Below, piece by piece: positions 1-8,809 of a stretch of DNA of 24,539 nt. Both the position numbers and the translations under genes were made by a program. Under the pieces are notes generated by a model that saw only the letters and a program-made list of their open reading frames with translations, searched no databases and was not told the DNA's origin. Source of the DNA: Marinilabilia sp. UBA5340 (GTDB lineage: Bacteria > Bacteroidota > Bacteroidia > Bacteroidales > Marinilabiliaceae); NCBI GenBank assembly GCA_002411085.1, contig DHQK01000168.1, positions 1 through 24,539 of the forward strand, written 5' to 3'. The number at the start of each line of letters is the position of its first letter. Position 1 is the stretch's first letter.

Positions 1-34
1 CCATAATTGCGATGCTTAATACTAAAGCTTTCAT
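1..34 (-). CDS. Partial gene, N-terminus only (putative secreted or membrane protein)
   Basis: Only the first eleven codons are inside the window, reading M-K-A-L-V-L-S-I-A-I-M on the minus strand. This looks like the start of a signal peptide or a membrane segment. An AGGA-like ribosome site lies a few bases upstream of the ATG, and a perfect TAnnTTTG box lies 50 bases upstream (84-91). The preceding gene on the same strand ends at 144, so this could be its own transcription unit or the distal part of that one. The product cannot be named from this fragment. Confidence 0.45.
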   Translation of the reverse strand, partial: MKALVLSIAIM

Positions 35-83
35 AATTCCTATGTTTTTGTTTGTACTTTAAGTTCAGTTCTAAATTCTGATA

Positions 84-91
84 CAAACATA
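84..91 (-). promoter_or_regulatory. Possible Bacteroidota -7 box for the left-edge gene
   Basis: The minus strand reads TATGTTTG, a full match to the Bacteroidota -7 consensus TAnnTTTG, placed 50 bases before the start codon at 34. No clear TTTG is seen at the usual -33 spacing, and such boxes occur by chance in AT-rich DNA. Confidence 0.3.
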
Positions 92-143
92 CAACGGATA
101 TGTTATTTTAATATTAAGCCGGATTTACCAGAGTTTTAAATTA

Positions 144-1838
144 TTAAATTCCTACTTCTTCAATGGCTTCTGAAACATTGATGACGTAGTCGGCCAGTTT
201 TTCACATTCCGAGAAGAGGTCATTAAAAATTATTCCTGCTTCGTAAGAATAAACATTGTTAGCCAGATTGTCGAGATGTTCACTCTTTAGCTGATTTCGG
301 TAGTTGTTTATCTGGTCTTCCAACAGACGTGCTTTCGTAAGAGAAACAACCAGTTCGTCTTGCTGCAGGTTTTCACGCATTACAGATAAAGCTTCTTCCG
401 TAAGGTTGAACATCAGTTCCAGTTTATCGGTAGCTGATGCTTTGAAAGTGATGTTTTTTTCCCGCATACGGTTTACCGATCGGGCAAGGTTGAAATTGCA
501 ATCAGCCACGCTTTCCAGGTCACCGGCAAGCTTCAACATTGCACGAAGACGTTTTCGGCCGGGTTCACTGAGTTTGTATTGAGATATCTGTGTAAGATAA
601 TTGGTGATTTCAACTTCTACATTATCACTGATTCCCTCATATTTTTGGACTTTGGAGAACAGTTTGTTGAATTTTTTATCTTTTTTCTCGTGCATCATCT
701 TTCTTACAAAGCCAAACATTTTGGTAGTATGTTTGGCAAAAAACTGTATCTCCTTTTTTGCCTGGAGAATAGATAATTCAGAAGTGGATAGCATTCCGGT
801 AGTAATGTACTTTAACCTGAATTCTTCATCCGAATCTTTCGCTTTGGTTGGGACCATATATTCCACGGCCTTCTGGATTAATGGTGTAAACCAGACAAAA
901 ATCAGGACATTGAGTATATTGAATGATGTATGAAAAATGGAAAGAGCTGTAGGAATGGAGGCCGGATTATCATACGGGGAGGCACCTCCGTTTCTGGTCA
1001 TCAGCGTATCAATGAGGCCTGTGTAATTGTTGAAAACAGCCAGCATCCAGAAAACCCCTAACATATTAAAAATAAGATGTACTCTTGCTGCTCTTTTGGC
1101 ACTGATATTTCCTACAGAGGAAGCAATATTTGCTGTAATTGTGGTTCCAATGTTTTCACCGAGCACCATTGCTGCTGCCTGTCCAAATTCTATCCACCCT
1201 TCATTGCACATAACAAATGTAAGGGCCATGGTAGCCGATGAAGATTGGACTACGATGGTAAGCAGCGTTCCAATTCCAAGGAAAAGAAGAGTGGAAAAGA
1301 AGCCATTGTCGGTGTACTTGTGGAGAAAACTAAGTATCTCCGGATTTTCCTGGATGTTGGGCACAGAGTCTTTCAGGTATTCCAAACCCATGAAAATCAA
1401 TGCAAAACCAATCAATAATTCTCCATAAGAGCGCCGTGTTCCCGACTTCGAGAAAATAAACGGAAGTCCTAAACCAATTAAAGGAAGTGAATAGGCACTG
1501 ATTTTTACTTTGAAACCAAACAGCGTTATAATCCATCCGGTAACTGTGGTTCCTATATTGGCTCCCATAATCACACCGATAGACTCTTTGAGTGTAATTA
1601 ATCCGGCATTTACAAAGCTGACAATCATTACGGTGGTTGCCGAAGAGGATTGCACCATGGCAGTGACCAGAAAACCTGTAAAAATGCCCAAAACCCGGTT
1701 TGATGTCATGGCCGATAATATAGCCCGCATTTTGTTTCCGGCGACTTTTTGAAGAGCCTCACTCATCATTTTCATTCCATAAAGAAACAATCCAAGCGAG
1801 CCTACCAGCGAAAGAAAATCAAAAAATGAATACTGCAT
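144..1838 (-). CDS. Na/Pi cotransporter family protein (NptA/PNaS type) with C-terminal PhoU-like domain
   Basis: 564 residues, a normal length for bacterial Na/Pi cotransporter-family proteins with a PhoU tail. The membrane half carries the inverted-repeat hallmark of the family twice: QSSSAT at residues 63-68 and again at 198-203, each followed by a glycine-rich G-A/E-N-I-G-T-T motif (92-98 and 227-233). About eight hydrophobic segments lie before residue 330. The remainder, from about 350, is a charged helical region like PhoU, thought in this family to tie transport to phosphate status. It probably imports phosphate with sodium across the inner membrane; related proteins may instead be regulatory, and the substrate cannot be proved from sequence. 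It lies 96 bases downstream of the propeller-repeat gene, with a possible promoter of its own in that gap. Confidence 0.9.
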   Translation of the reverse strand: MQYSFFDFLSLVGSLGLFLYGMKMMSEALQKVAGNKMRAILSAMTSNRVLGIFTGFLVTAMVQSSSATTVMIVSFVNAGLITLKESIGVIMGANIGTTVTGWIITLFGFKVKISAYSLPLIGLGLPFIFSKSGTRRSYGELLIGFALIFMGLEYLKDSVPNIQENPEILSFLHKYTDNGFFSTLLFLGIGTLLTIVVQSSSATMALTFVMCNEGWIEFGQAAAMVLGENIGTTITANIASSVGNISAKRAARVHLIFNMLGVFWMLAVFNNYTGLIDTLMTRNGGASPYDNPASIPTALSIFHTSFNILNVLIFVWFTPLIQKAVEYMVPTKAKDSDEEFRLKYITTGMLSTSELSILQAKKEIQFFAKHTTKMFGFVRKMMHEKKDKKFNKLFSKVQKYEGISDNVEVEITNYLTQISQYKLSEPGRKRLRAMLKLAGDLESVADCNFNLARSVNRMREKNITFKASATDKLELMFNLTEEALSVMRENLQQDELVVSLTKARLLEDQINNYRNQLKSEHLDNLANNVYSYEAGIIFNDLFSECEKLADYVINVSEAIEEVGI

Positions 1839-1904
1839 TACAGATATAAAGTAAAGATTTCTATTTCGGGTTTGTGATGTATTACATTAAGGTGAGGGTC
1901 AGGA

Positions 1905-1912
1905 CAAAATTA
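1905..1912 (-). promoter_or_regulatory. Possible -7 box upstream of the Na/Pi cotransporter gene
   Basis: The minus strand reads TAATTTTG, a full match to TAnnTTTG, 66 bases upstream of the start codon at 1838. It sits in the 96-base gap after the preceding gene, so the transporter may be transcribed separately from the rdgB-porZ cluster. The -33 partner is not evident. Confidence 0.3.
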
Positions 1913-1934
1913 TATAAAAATGTGGAGGATACGA

Positions 1935-4673
1935 TTATTCCACCCGGTAATTGTAGATATAATTGTTCTCCCCTCCCGTGATTAAGTTGAATCTGTAAGC
2001 TGAAGATTTAAGAAAACCGATGGAAAACCGGGAAGTTCCTTTGAGTGGAAATCCTTTGTAAAGGGATCCGTCGCTATTGAATAAATAAATGAGTGAGGAA
2101 TCTTTGCTTACAAGGCCTATTTTATGATCTGTTGCGGAAAACTGGTAAACATCACCTACGGTTTCCATTGTTTTGTCGGTTTTTTGTTCAGCTGTTTTTT
2201 TCATGTTGGCATTGTAAATGGAAAAATGATCCGGAGCAATGATTACGTATCTGGGACTGTTGTTGTGCAGCAGTACCAAGGAATGCTCCTTTGAACCTGG
2301 TTTTGTTACCTCGTTGACCATGGTTTTTCCTGATGGTAACATGATTTTTGCCAGTGACCCTTCAGCTGTGGTGGATACCAATGCCGACTTTTCTGAATCC
2401 GGATGTTCCAGATAGAAGGGGCTCTTAGAGTTTCTTACAAAACTTTTTTCAGGAGTTACCCGGTTATTTCCGCGACGATCCATTATGTAATTTCGGTATT
2501 GATCACTAAAAACAATGTAATCCTTTCCACTGGTTCGGAAAAACTGTACGGGTTGATTTACCTTTCCTTCAGTCCGGGGAATGTTCCAGCCTGCAACACG
2601 CGCCCCGGTTTTGTCGAAAAGGTATACATTTCGGTCTTCCAGCGGCAAGAATATTCGGTAATCCCGGTTGTTGTCATAATCGAATACCGAAAGACCACAG
2701 GTTGCTCTGGCTGGAAGCGTAAAAGGGTATTTCGCCACATGGTTGCCATTTCTGTCGAGCAGATAGAGCGTAGTAGGAGTGTTGAAAAGGTATTGGAGTT
2801 TATTGTTACGGTAAAAGTCGATTTGATTTATTTCACTTAGAACAGGACCATCCAGTGGTTTCTTCCATAACACGCGGCCCATGTTATTTAAAAGGTAGAG
2901 ATTGTTGGCCGCATCTTGCACCATGATTTCTTTTTCCCCGGTATAGTGATTGTCTACCAGAGCGGGTTTCGTGGAAACCAATGAATCTATACGACTTTGC
3001 CAGATTGTCCTGGGTTCTTTGTCCCTATGTGGAGCATGTCGGGCATACAGGGTTGCATAGTTCAATCCTGAACTGTTGGATATCTGCAATCCTCCCGCAT
3101 AAAAGTTGAATAGTGTTTTTTGCTGTTCTTTGGTAGGATGGAATTTATTCTGGTTCAATTTTTCCCCGATAAAGGAATATATATGAGGGATTTCCGCAAA
3201 CAAGAGAAAATTCTCTTCGTAGGAGAAGTTCTCTGTAAATGAAGAGTAATAAGGATGACTTTCAAGTGTGCGGTGAAGTACATTATTGTATAGAAAGGAT
3301 TCCAGTGACTTTTGGCTCTCGGCAAATACCAGGTAGTTTCTGAAAAATGAGAAATACTTCATGGGTAAGTCCGGGAATAGTTCTGACCAGACCAGCGTAT
3401 TTAATTCCCCACTAAATCCTTTGTATATAGGGAACCAGGTAGATTCGTCAACCTGATATTTTTTTACGGGTTGCATCGATACGCCAAAATAATTTCTAAT
3501 GTTGTCAATAACGGGCATCGTAGCTGCCTGCCCTTTGGTACGAAATACTATGTATCTGCCTTCTTCGGGATTGGAGGCATTATAGTTGGAGCAGGCGAAA
3601 GCCATTTCTTCATCAATAATTTGAAAGAAAGATTCTAAGAAATCATTTCCGGTTTTGTTTTTAAATTCTTTTTCCAGAGACTCAATTTTTGAAGCGTTTC
3701 CCGAGTTCGTAAGGTATTTCCGGAAATTATTCAGAAACTGCTTTTGATCAGAGAAATTATATCCGGCAAATAGTTTGATGTCTGAGGGGAGTATTTTTTC
3801 CAATGTGGAACGTCTTGGTTCAACTCCGTCGAAGAGAGAGACAAAATCTTCGTTGGGACGTGGGCTGATGAATCCGTTCAACATAAGACCATCATCTTTG
3901 ATATTGATATCCAGCGCTCCCCATCTGGCTGTTTTCGAAATAAAGGAAGCGATTTTTTCCTGGCCCCCAGCCAAAAAGGGTTCAGAAAAATCTTTGATAC
4001 TTCCAAAGTTGATAAAAACCGAACCATCTGCTCTGTTGCTGACGGTTTTTTGAATAGAGGCAAAGTTTTTGTCATCAGTGAGAGAGAGTCCGGATTGCTG
4101 TTGCCTGATGGATGCTTCAATAAGGAGTGGAGAGTCACTTACAGAAAGAATTCCGTTTTGGAACGTGGCATACAAGGTAAGTTTATTGTTTTTCAAAGGG
4201 GTTATTTCGTAGATGGGAAAACCTGTGTAATTCCTTTTCCCTTTCAGATGTTCTTCAATCCATTCCAAAAGCTGGCTCTGATGGCTTTTGTGTATTACTG
4301 CAAAATGGAAGTTCCAGGCTATCCTGGATTTTCCCAGTTTACTAAAGGATAAGTAAATGGGGGATCTCAACAATCCGCTTCCCGGGCCATCGGAAAAAAA
4401 CCAGGTAGTATCAGTGTAATGTAATGTCTCATAAAGCCCTGATAAACTTTCAAAGGATAAAAGCTCTTCACGATAATCAATGTCCTCCAGCAAGGTCTCG
4501 GTAAAATCTTTAGGGTTGGTTATTTTTAATATTAAAGCAGCGTCTGCAGGCACTGCATCAATAGTATTTCCTGCATTGTAGCTTTGATGCCTGTATAAAT
4601 TCCATATTACAGCAGCAATAATTACCGCAAATACTATAACTCCTCCAAAAATCCCCAGTTTTTGTTTCGACAT
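1935..4673 (-). CDS. Membrane-anchored envelope protein with C-terminal propeller-like repeats (uncharacterised)
   Basis: 912 residues. A single hydrophobic helix at about residues 7-26, preceded by K-Q-K, suggests an inner-membrane signal anchor with the rest in the periplasm. The first ~550 residues are a mixed alpha/beta region opening with a V-P-A-D-A-A motif, reminiscent of DUF3352-like proteins; this is a weak resemblance. The last ~340 residues carry a recurring blade-like unit of the form x-Y-L-(F/L)-(D/N)-x-x-G, for instance N-L-Y-L-L-N-N-M-G, T-L-Y-L-L-D-R-N-G, N-V-Y-L-F-D-K-T-G and I-Y-L-F-N-S-D-G. This fits a PQQ/YVTN-like beta-propeller. The gene starts 26 bases after porZ, so they are probably co-transcribed, hinting at a job in envelope assembly or secretion. 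I do not recognise a characterised homologue. Confidence 0.8.
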   Translation of the reverse strand: MSKQKLGIFGGVIVFAVIIAAVIWNLYRHQSYNAGNTIDAVPADAALILKITNPKDFTETLLEDIDYREELLSFESLSGLYETLHYTDTTWFFSDGPGSGLLRSPIYLSFSKLGKSRIAWNFHFAVIHKSHQSQLLEWIEEHLKGKRNYTGFPIYEITPLKNNKLTLYATFQNGILSVSDSPLLIEASIRQQQSGLSLTDDKNFASIQKTVSNRADGSVFINFGSIKDFSEPFLAGGQEKIASFISKTARWGALDINIKDDGLMLNGFISPRPNEDFVSLFDGVEPRRSTLEKILPSDIKLFAGYNFSDQKQFLNNFRKYLTNSGNASKIESLEKEFKNKTGNDFLESFFQIIDEEMAFACSNYNASNPEEGRYIVFRTKGQAATMPVIDNIRNYFGVSMQPVKKYQVDESTWFPIYKGFSGELNTLVWSELFPDLPMKYFSFFRNYLVFAESQKSLESFLYNNVLHRTLESHPYYSSFTENFSYEENFLLFAEIPHIYSFIGEKLNQNKFHPTKEQQKTLFNFYAGGLQISNSSGLNYATLYARHAPHRDKEPRTIWQSRIDSLVSTKPALVDNHYTGEKEIMVQDAANNLYLLNNMGRVLWKKPLDGPVLSEINQIDFYRNNKLQYLFNTPTTLYLLDRNGNHVAKYPFTLPARATCGLSVFDYDNNRDYRIFLPLEDRNVYLFDKTGARVAGWNIPRTEGKVNQPVQFFRTSGKDYIVFSDQYRNYIMDRRGNNRVTPEKSFVRNSKSPFYLEHPDSEKSALVSTTAEGSLAKIMLPSGKTMVNEVTKPGSKEHSLVLLHNNSPRYVIIAPDHFSIYNANMKKTAEQKTDKTMETVGDVYQFSATDHKIGLVSKDSSLIYLFNSDGSLYKGFPLKGTSRFSIGFLKSSAYRFNLITGGENNYIYNYRVE

Positions 4674-4699
4674 CCATTCAAGGTTTTCGGTTTCACAAT

Positions 4700-7099
4700 T
4701 TATCTAACAAAGGCAATTTTGGTAAATTCACTCATACTGCCATCTGGTGTGCTCAAAAATACTATATATATGCCCGGTTTTACTTTTTCTCCCCACAGAT
4801 TTTTTCCGTTCCACAGGGCTTTCCCTCCCAGAGAGAGAGATTCATAAACAAGATTTCCTGCCGTGTCAGTTATTTTTACCGTAGTACGATCCATCAGTCC
4901 GGTAATTGTTATGTTGCCTTCGTAGGAGGGTCTCACAGGGTTGGGGTAAACATATACTTCGCTAAAATTGTCCGCTCCCTGAATGGCCTCTCCCTTCATA
5001 CTAACTAGTCCTCTGGAGGTGGCAAGAAAGACTTCTCCACTTTCTTCATCTATATGAATGTGCGTAACATTGTTGGAAGGCAAAGGGCTGTTGGTGGTCG
5101 TATAATGATGAACGGTCTTTGTGCCGTCTTCGGAAATAATGTAAAAGCCATTTCCTTCGCTGGCAATATATTTTCGATTGGCCCCGTCGATGGCGATTGC
5201 TGAAATGCGCTGGCCTTCGAGCAGGTAATCTGCCAGTCCGGAACCGTCATTTCTCGGAACTTTGATTCGCGAAAAGACCGGTTTCTCTTTGGTAAATATG
5301 CTTCCCGGATCGTATTGAATCAAAATACCAATATCTGTTCCAATCCAGATGTATCCGTTATGATCTTTGGCCAAACAATAAATCAGGTTGGTTAACACCT
5401 CTCCGTTCTCATCCCATAATTGCAGTTCTCCCTGGTTTCGGAGATCCGGATCGTTTTCAGCCGAAAAGATCGAACGGAAAACATCATCATTTTGATTTTC
5501 AGGCGTATTGTTGTCATCGAAAACAAATAAACCCCTTCCGCCCTGTACAATAAATGACCATTTCTGGTCGTAATCATCAATCAGGATACTCCCAATCTTG
5601 TTCAGGTTATCACCCACGGCACCGTAGTCATAATTGTACCAGATACTATCTCTTTTATTGTAAACAGCGATGGGATCATCCACATCGGTATTGGCAATGA
5701 AAAGATGTCCTGTATCATCGAAAGTAAGTCCCCATATTTTTGTGTAACGATCCATTGGACCATAGAGATAGTTGTGCAGGCCACTGTTAGCTTCTACAAA
5801 ATGGTTTCGCAGGTAGTAATTTCCAGCACTGTTTTTGTCAAATTCATAAACTCCGTTTCCCCATGATGCAATAAAGACATTGTCCGGGTCGTCCGGGTTG
5901 ACAGTCATATTGATTAAATCTCTTGAATTGGACGACACAAAAGCTGCTGTATTGCTTTTGTCAAAAACCGTCCATTGATTGTCTGATAGAACAGATACTA
6001 TAGATGCTCTCCACGCATTTCCCCAGACCGAACCAAAAATTCCTGGAATAGTCCAAAGGGCATTGCGTGTTTTGAGCACTTTGAAAATGTTATTGCTGGC
6101 CGGACCCGGAGGGAGTAATTGTTCGAAAATTTCATTTTGTTGCTGATAAAACATCCCTCCGTTCCAATCGGCTAACCACAATTGGTTATTGCTAAATAGA
6201 GCTTTTCGAAACTGGGGGCGGTGGTATGTTTCATCCGAAATCTTCAATGAATCAATATGATTACTTGTCTGGAAAGTGTTGTCCAAAATATAGAGCCGGT
6301 CTCTTGAAGCTAATAAGAATTGATTCTCGAATCCTTTTGTTATCCCATAATAGCGGGGAAAGTTATTTATAGTTGTTTGTCCGTTTTCTGTGAAAGAGAT
6401 CAGGCTGCAGGTTCCACCAATTTCTCCTCTGATTCCAATTATTGCATCGGGAGTGGAAAGGATATCGCAATACGGCGTGGCTGACTGCGATATTCGTGAC
6501 CAGTTTTGATAAAAAGCCAGTTGATCTGTTGTAAGACTGGCAGCCAATAATCCTTTTTCCGTGGCTGCAAAAACAGAGTCTTCACGTACAGTAGTTTTAA
6601 AAACCTTAAGATAGGATGCTTCTTCTCCTATGATGAAAGTGGTGGATATTTCTTGTTTATCAATGTCCAGTTCCAGTATTCCAAAATCTGCGCTGCAGAA
6701 AACCCGGCCTTCAAAAGAAAGGAAATGATTGATCGTTTTGCTTATAGACAAGCTTTCTATTTTGAGATCCGGAATATTGTGAACCTTTCCTGCCCGGATG
6801 ACATCAATATTACCGTTTTCGTAGCCGATGATAACGGTGTTCGTATTAGGGATAGCATGAATGGCTGTAATCCCGGAATCGGACAGACCGTTGTTTTTGT
6901 TTTTTACATTGATGGAAGCAGTTTCTTTGTGAAAATAGATAAGTCCCAGGTCAGTAGCTCCAATCATAAACTCAGGTGTCTCAACTATATCGAAGCAGTT
7001 TTTGTAGGAGAAATAGGTTGTCCATTCTTCCTGAGCATTCCCCTGAGTCGAATACAGGAGCACAGTCAATAAAAAAGATATATATCTGGTTTTTCCCAT
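4700..7099 (-). CDS. porZ: Type IX secretion system component PorZ (two propellers plus CTD-like domain)
   Basis: 799 residues, close to the 776 of Porphyromonas gingivalis PorZ. A signal peptide ends near residue 22 (T-Q-G-N-A-Q). The N-terminal region matches the PorZ pattern: W-x-x-Y near residue 26, then N-G-L-S-D-S-G-I-T-A-I and I-G-Y-E-N-G-N-I-D-V-I. Two propeller domains fill most of the protein, with regulator-propeller style strands such as G-Y-I-W-I-G-T-D-I-G and the N-G-F-Y-I-I-S-E-D-G region. The last ~95 residues begin V-Y-P-N-P-V and end in a beta-sandwich like the type IX sorting domain. In P. gingivalis, PorZ is a surface protein of the attachment complex that supplies anionic LPS to the sortase PorU and keeps its CTD. 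The gene starts 20 bases after rdgB and is followed 26 bases later by the membrane-anchored repeat protein. Confidence 0.88.
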   Translation of the reverse strand: MGKTRYISFLLTVLLYSTQGNAQEEWTTYFSYKNCFDIVETPEFMIGATDLGLIYFHKETASINVKNKNNGLSDSGITAIHAIPNTNTVIIGYENGNIDVIRAGKVHNIPDLKIESLSISKTINHFLSFEGRVFCSADFGILELDIDKQEISTTFIIGEEASYLKVFKTTVREDSVFAATEKGLLAASLTTDQLAFYQNWSRISQSATPYCDILSTPDAIIGIRGEIGGTCSLISFTENGQTTINNFPRYYGITKGFENQFLLASRDRLYILDNTFQTSNHIDSLKISDETYHRPQFRKALFSNNQLWLADWNGGMFYQQQNEIFEQLLPPGPASNNIFKVLKTRNALWTIPGIFGSVWGNAWRASIVSVLSDNQWTVFDKSNTAAFVSSNSRDLINMTVNPDDPDNVFIASWGNGVYEFDKNSAGNYYLRNHFVEANSGLHNYLYGPMDRYTKIWGLTFDDTGHLFIANTDVDDPIAVYNKRDSIWYNYDYGAVGDNLNKIGSILIDDYDQKWSFIVQGGRGLFVFDDNNTPENQNDDVFRSIFSAENDPDLRNQGELQLWDENGEVLTNLIYCLAKDHNGYIWIGTDIGILIQYDPGSIFTKEKPVFSRIKVPRNDGSGLADYLLEGQRISAIAIDGANRKYIASEGNGFYIISEDGTKTVHHYTTTNSPLPSNNVTHIHIDEESGEVFLATSRGLVSMKGEAIQGADNFSEVYVYPNPVRPSYEGNITITGLMDRTTVKITDTAGNLVYESLSLGGKALWNGKNLWGEKVKPGIYIVFLSTPDGSMSEFTKIAFVR

Positions 7100-7119
7100 T
7101 ATGTGTATTATTTAAGATC

Positions 7120-7698
7120 TTACTTTGGCATCTGGAGATATTCCGTAAGTTTCTTTATAGCTCTGCCTCTGTGACTGATGAGGTTTTTTTCGGATAGCGG
7201 CATCTGTGCAAACGAAACGTTTGCTTCATCAGGTTTAAATACGGGATCGTAACCAAATCCTTTTTCTCCTTTTTCAGATTCAAGGATCGTTCCGTTGACG
7301 ATACCTTCAAACAGAATTTCCCGGCCATTTAATATAAGTGCAATCACTGTTCTGAATCTGGCTTTCCGGTTGTTTTTTCCATTAAGTTCTTTCAATAACT
7401 TCGCAATATTTTTCTCACTGCTTTTTTCAGGGCCTGCATATCGGGCCGAAAAAACCCCCGGGGCACCGTTTAGCAAATCTACCTCCAGTCCGGTGTCATC
7501 TGCAAAACAATCCTTCCCCCATAATTCATAAATATACCGGGCTTTTTCTAGTGCATTTGCTTCCAGTGTGTTGCCTGTTTCCGGGACTTCATCATGGAAA
7601 TTAAGATCTGCGAGTGATTTAATTCTCCAGTGGCCTCCCAGCAATTTATTTATTTCTTCTGCTTTATGTTGATTGTTCGTGGCAAATATCAGCTCCAT
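7120..7698 (-). CDS. rdgB: Non-canonical purine NTP pyrophosphatase, RdgB/HAM1 family
   Basis: 192 residues, the usual size. The enzyme hydrolyses dITP, ITP and XTP to monophosphates and pyrophosphate, keeping deaminated purines out of DNA and RNA. Visible family marks are F-A-T-N-N-Q-H-K at the N-terminus, E-T-G-N-T-L-E-A-N-A with C-F-A-D-D-T-G-L-E-V (catalytic acidic residues), G-A-P-G-V-F-S-A-R-Y-A-G, G-F-G-Y-D-P-V-F, and the C-terminal S-H-R-G-R-A motif. The first gene of the minus-strand cluster, it runs into porZ with a 20-base gap. The functional link to porZ is probably only co-transcription. Confidence 0.96.
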   Translation of the reverse strand: MELIFATNNQHKAEEINKLLGGHWRIKSLADLNFHDEVPETGNTLEANALEKARYIYELWGKDCFADDTGLEVDLLNGAPGVFSARYAGPEKSSEKNIAKLLKELNGKNNRKARFRTVIALILNGREILFEGIVNGTILESEKGEKGFGYDPVFKPDEANVSFAQMPLSEKNLISHRGRAIKKLTEYLQMPK

Positions 7699-7789
7699 AA
7701 GGTGTTTTTCAAAAAAGTTATTTTCGTGTCGGTGAAAAGGATTTGCAGTTTTTGCGAAAATACAAAAAAAAGCAGATCTGTTTGTTTGC

Positions 7790-7820
7790 CTGATAACCTA
7801 TTAAAAAGGTTGTTTATCAG
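7790..7820. repeat. Short imperfect hairpin upstream of rdgB
   Basis: CTGATAACC (7790-7798) can pair with GGTTGTTTATCAG (7808-7820) through a seven-base outer arm, a bulge and a three-base inner arm. It lies between the rdgB start and the stress-protein terminator. No T-run follows on either strand, so it is not an obvious terminator, and its role is unknown. Confidence 0.3.
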
Positions 7821-7851
7821 TATCCACAAAACACACTAATCCATTTTCATG

Positions 7852-7866
7852 TTCGTTTCAAACGAA
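7852..7866. repeat. Perfect 15-base palindrome TTCGTTT-C-AAACGAA
   Basis: Two seven-base arms (7852-7858 and 7860-7866) are exact reverse complements around one central base. The palindrome directly abuts the terminator stem of the stress-protein gene. It could be a second small stem of the terminator or a protein-binding site. Confidence 0.5.
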
Positions 7867-7894
7867 AAAGGCCGTCTCTTAGTAGACAGCCTCT
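7867..7894 (-). terminator. Intrinsic terminator downstream of the universal stress protein gene
   Basis: On the minus strand the arms AGGCTGTCT and AGACGGCCT (plus-strand positions 7884-7892 and 7869-7877) form a nine-base stem with one U-G wobble and a six-base loop. A run of five T follows at once. It starts about 25 bases after the stress-protein stop codon at 7919, the expected place and direction. Confidence 0.75.
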
Positions 7895-7918
7895 TAAAAA
7901 ATATCTTACAAAATACTA

Positions 7919-8809
7919 TTAAAAACCTCCCCCATATCCATATTTCATCAAGTCAGTTCTTGGGTTGATAACCATAACAGGCACTTTGGCACTGTTGGCA
8001 ATGATATATTGTTCCTGAGCTCCAAGGACGTAGTCATGAAATGCGATGTCGCGGGTGGTCATGATGATGATAAGATCTGCCTGATTGTCTTTGGCAAAAT
8101 CGACTGTCTCCTGCGAGAAGGCAGCTTTATGCTTCGCCAGAATTAATTCGTAATCAATGCTTTTTTCTTCCAGAAAGTTTTTGCAAAAAACCACATTGGC
8201 TTTAGTTCTGCCATCAACGGCACCATCCTTGGAGGTTGAAGAGAATAGGAAAACTTTGGTTTTGAAAAAGCGCGACATATATTCTGCCCAACGCAATTTT
8301 TCTTTGTTCTCTGATTTGAAATCAACCGGAAAAACAATCTTGGTATAATCATTTTTCTGAGGGGGTTCCTGAACAACCAAAAAAGGAACTCTTGATCCTA
8401 CAATTACTTTAAGGGCCCAGCTACCGGTGAGCTTTTGAAGCCCCTTCATACCATGGGTTCCCATTACAACGAGGGCATTCTCCAATTCCTCGGAGACTTC
8501 ATTGATGGTTTTAAAAATGGTTCCTTCTCTTACAAGAATTTCCGGTTTTACTCCCAGGTCTTTTTCAATTCGGGAAGCGTCTTTCTTTAATTTAGTTTCT
8601 GCTTCACCAATTTCAGAATCTTTTTTTACAATGTGTAATAAAGTAATATTGGTGTTCAGAACTTTTGAAAGATTTACAGCATGGGCTGCAGCATTAAAGG
8701 TCACTTCTGTGAAATCGTAAGGAACCAGAATACTATGCATTAAACTTTCCATAGGTTGGTTTGATTCAAATTCATCGGTTAAAGATAACACTTTTGTTTT
8801 TACAAACAT
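7919..8809 (-). CDS. Tandem-domain universal stress protein (UspA family)
   Basis: 296 residues made of two UspA-like alpha/beta domains, about 25-150 and 157-290. The first opens with I-L-V-P-Y-D-F-T. It ends with V-V-M-G-T-H-G-M-K-G and T-G-S, which resembles the ATP-binding G-x2-G-x9-G-S/T motif but is one residue shorter. The second opens with I-V-F-P-V-D-F-K and has L-I-I-I-M-T-T-R near its end, without the glycine motif. Tandem Usp proteins are common in Bacteroidota and are linked to stress or growth arrest; the ligand is unknown here. The first 19-23 residues do not look like Usp, so translation may really begin at Met20 (8752) or Met24 (8740). The gene is monocistronic, ends in a terminator, and is divergent from the cyclase gene. 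Confidence 0.92.
   Translation of the reverse strand: MFVKTKVLSLTDEFESNQPMESLMHSILVPYDFTEVTFNAAAHAVNLSKVLNTNITLLHIVKKDSEIGEAETKLKKDASRIEKDLGVKPEILVREGTIFKTINEVSEELENALVVMGTHGMKGLQKLTGSWALKVIVGSRVPFLVVQEPPQKNDYTKIVFPVDFKSENKEKLRWAEYMSRFFKTKVFLFSSTSKDGAVDGRTKANVVFCKNFLEEKSIDYELILAKHKAAFSQETVDFAKDNQADLIIIMTTRDIAFHDYVLGAQEQYIIANSAKVPVMVINPRTDLMKYGYGGGF

Noticed and set aside
1027..1428. Plus-strand open frame of 133 codons inside the Na/Pi cotransporter gene
   Set aside because: It is antisense to a well-supported membrane protein with conserved motifs and shows no family pattern of its own.
6810..7099. PorZ read instead as a two-component regulator or ordinary type IX cargo
   Set aside because: No kinase, HTH or membrane-spanning signalling part exists. 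The N-terminal N-G-L-S-D-x-G-I and N-G-N-I-D-x-I patterns are those of PorZ, which retains its CTD.
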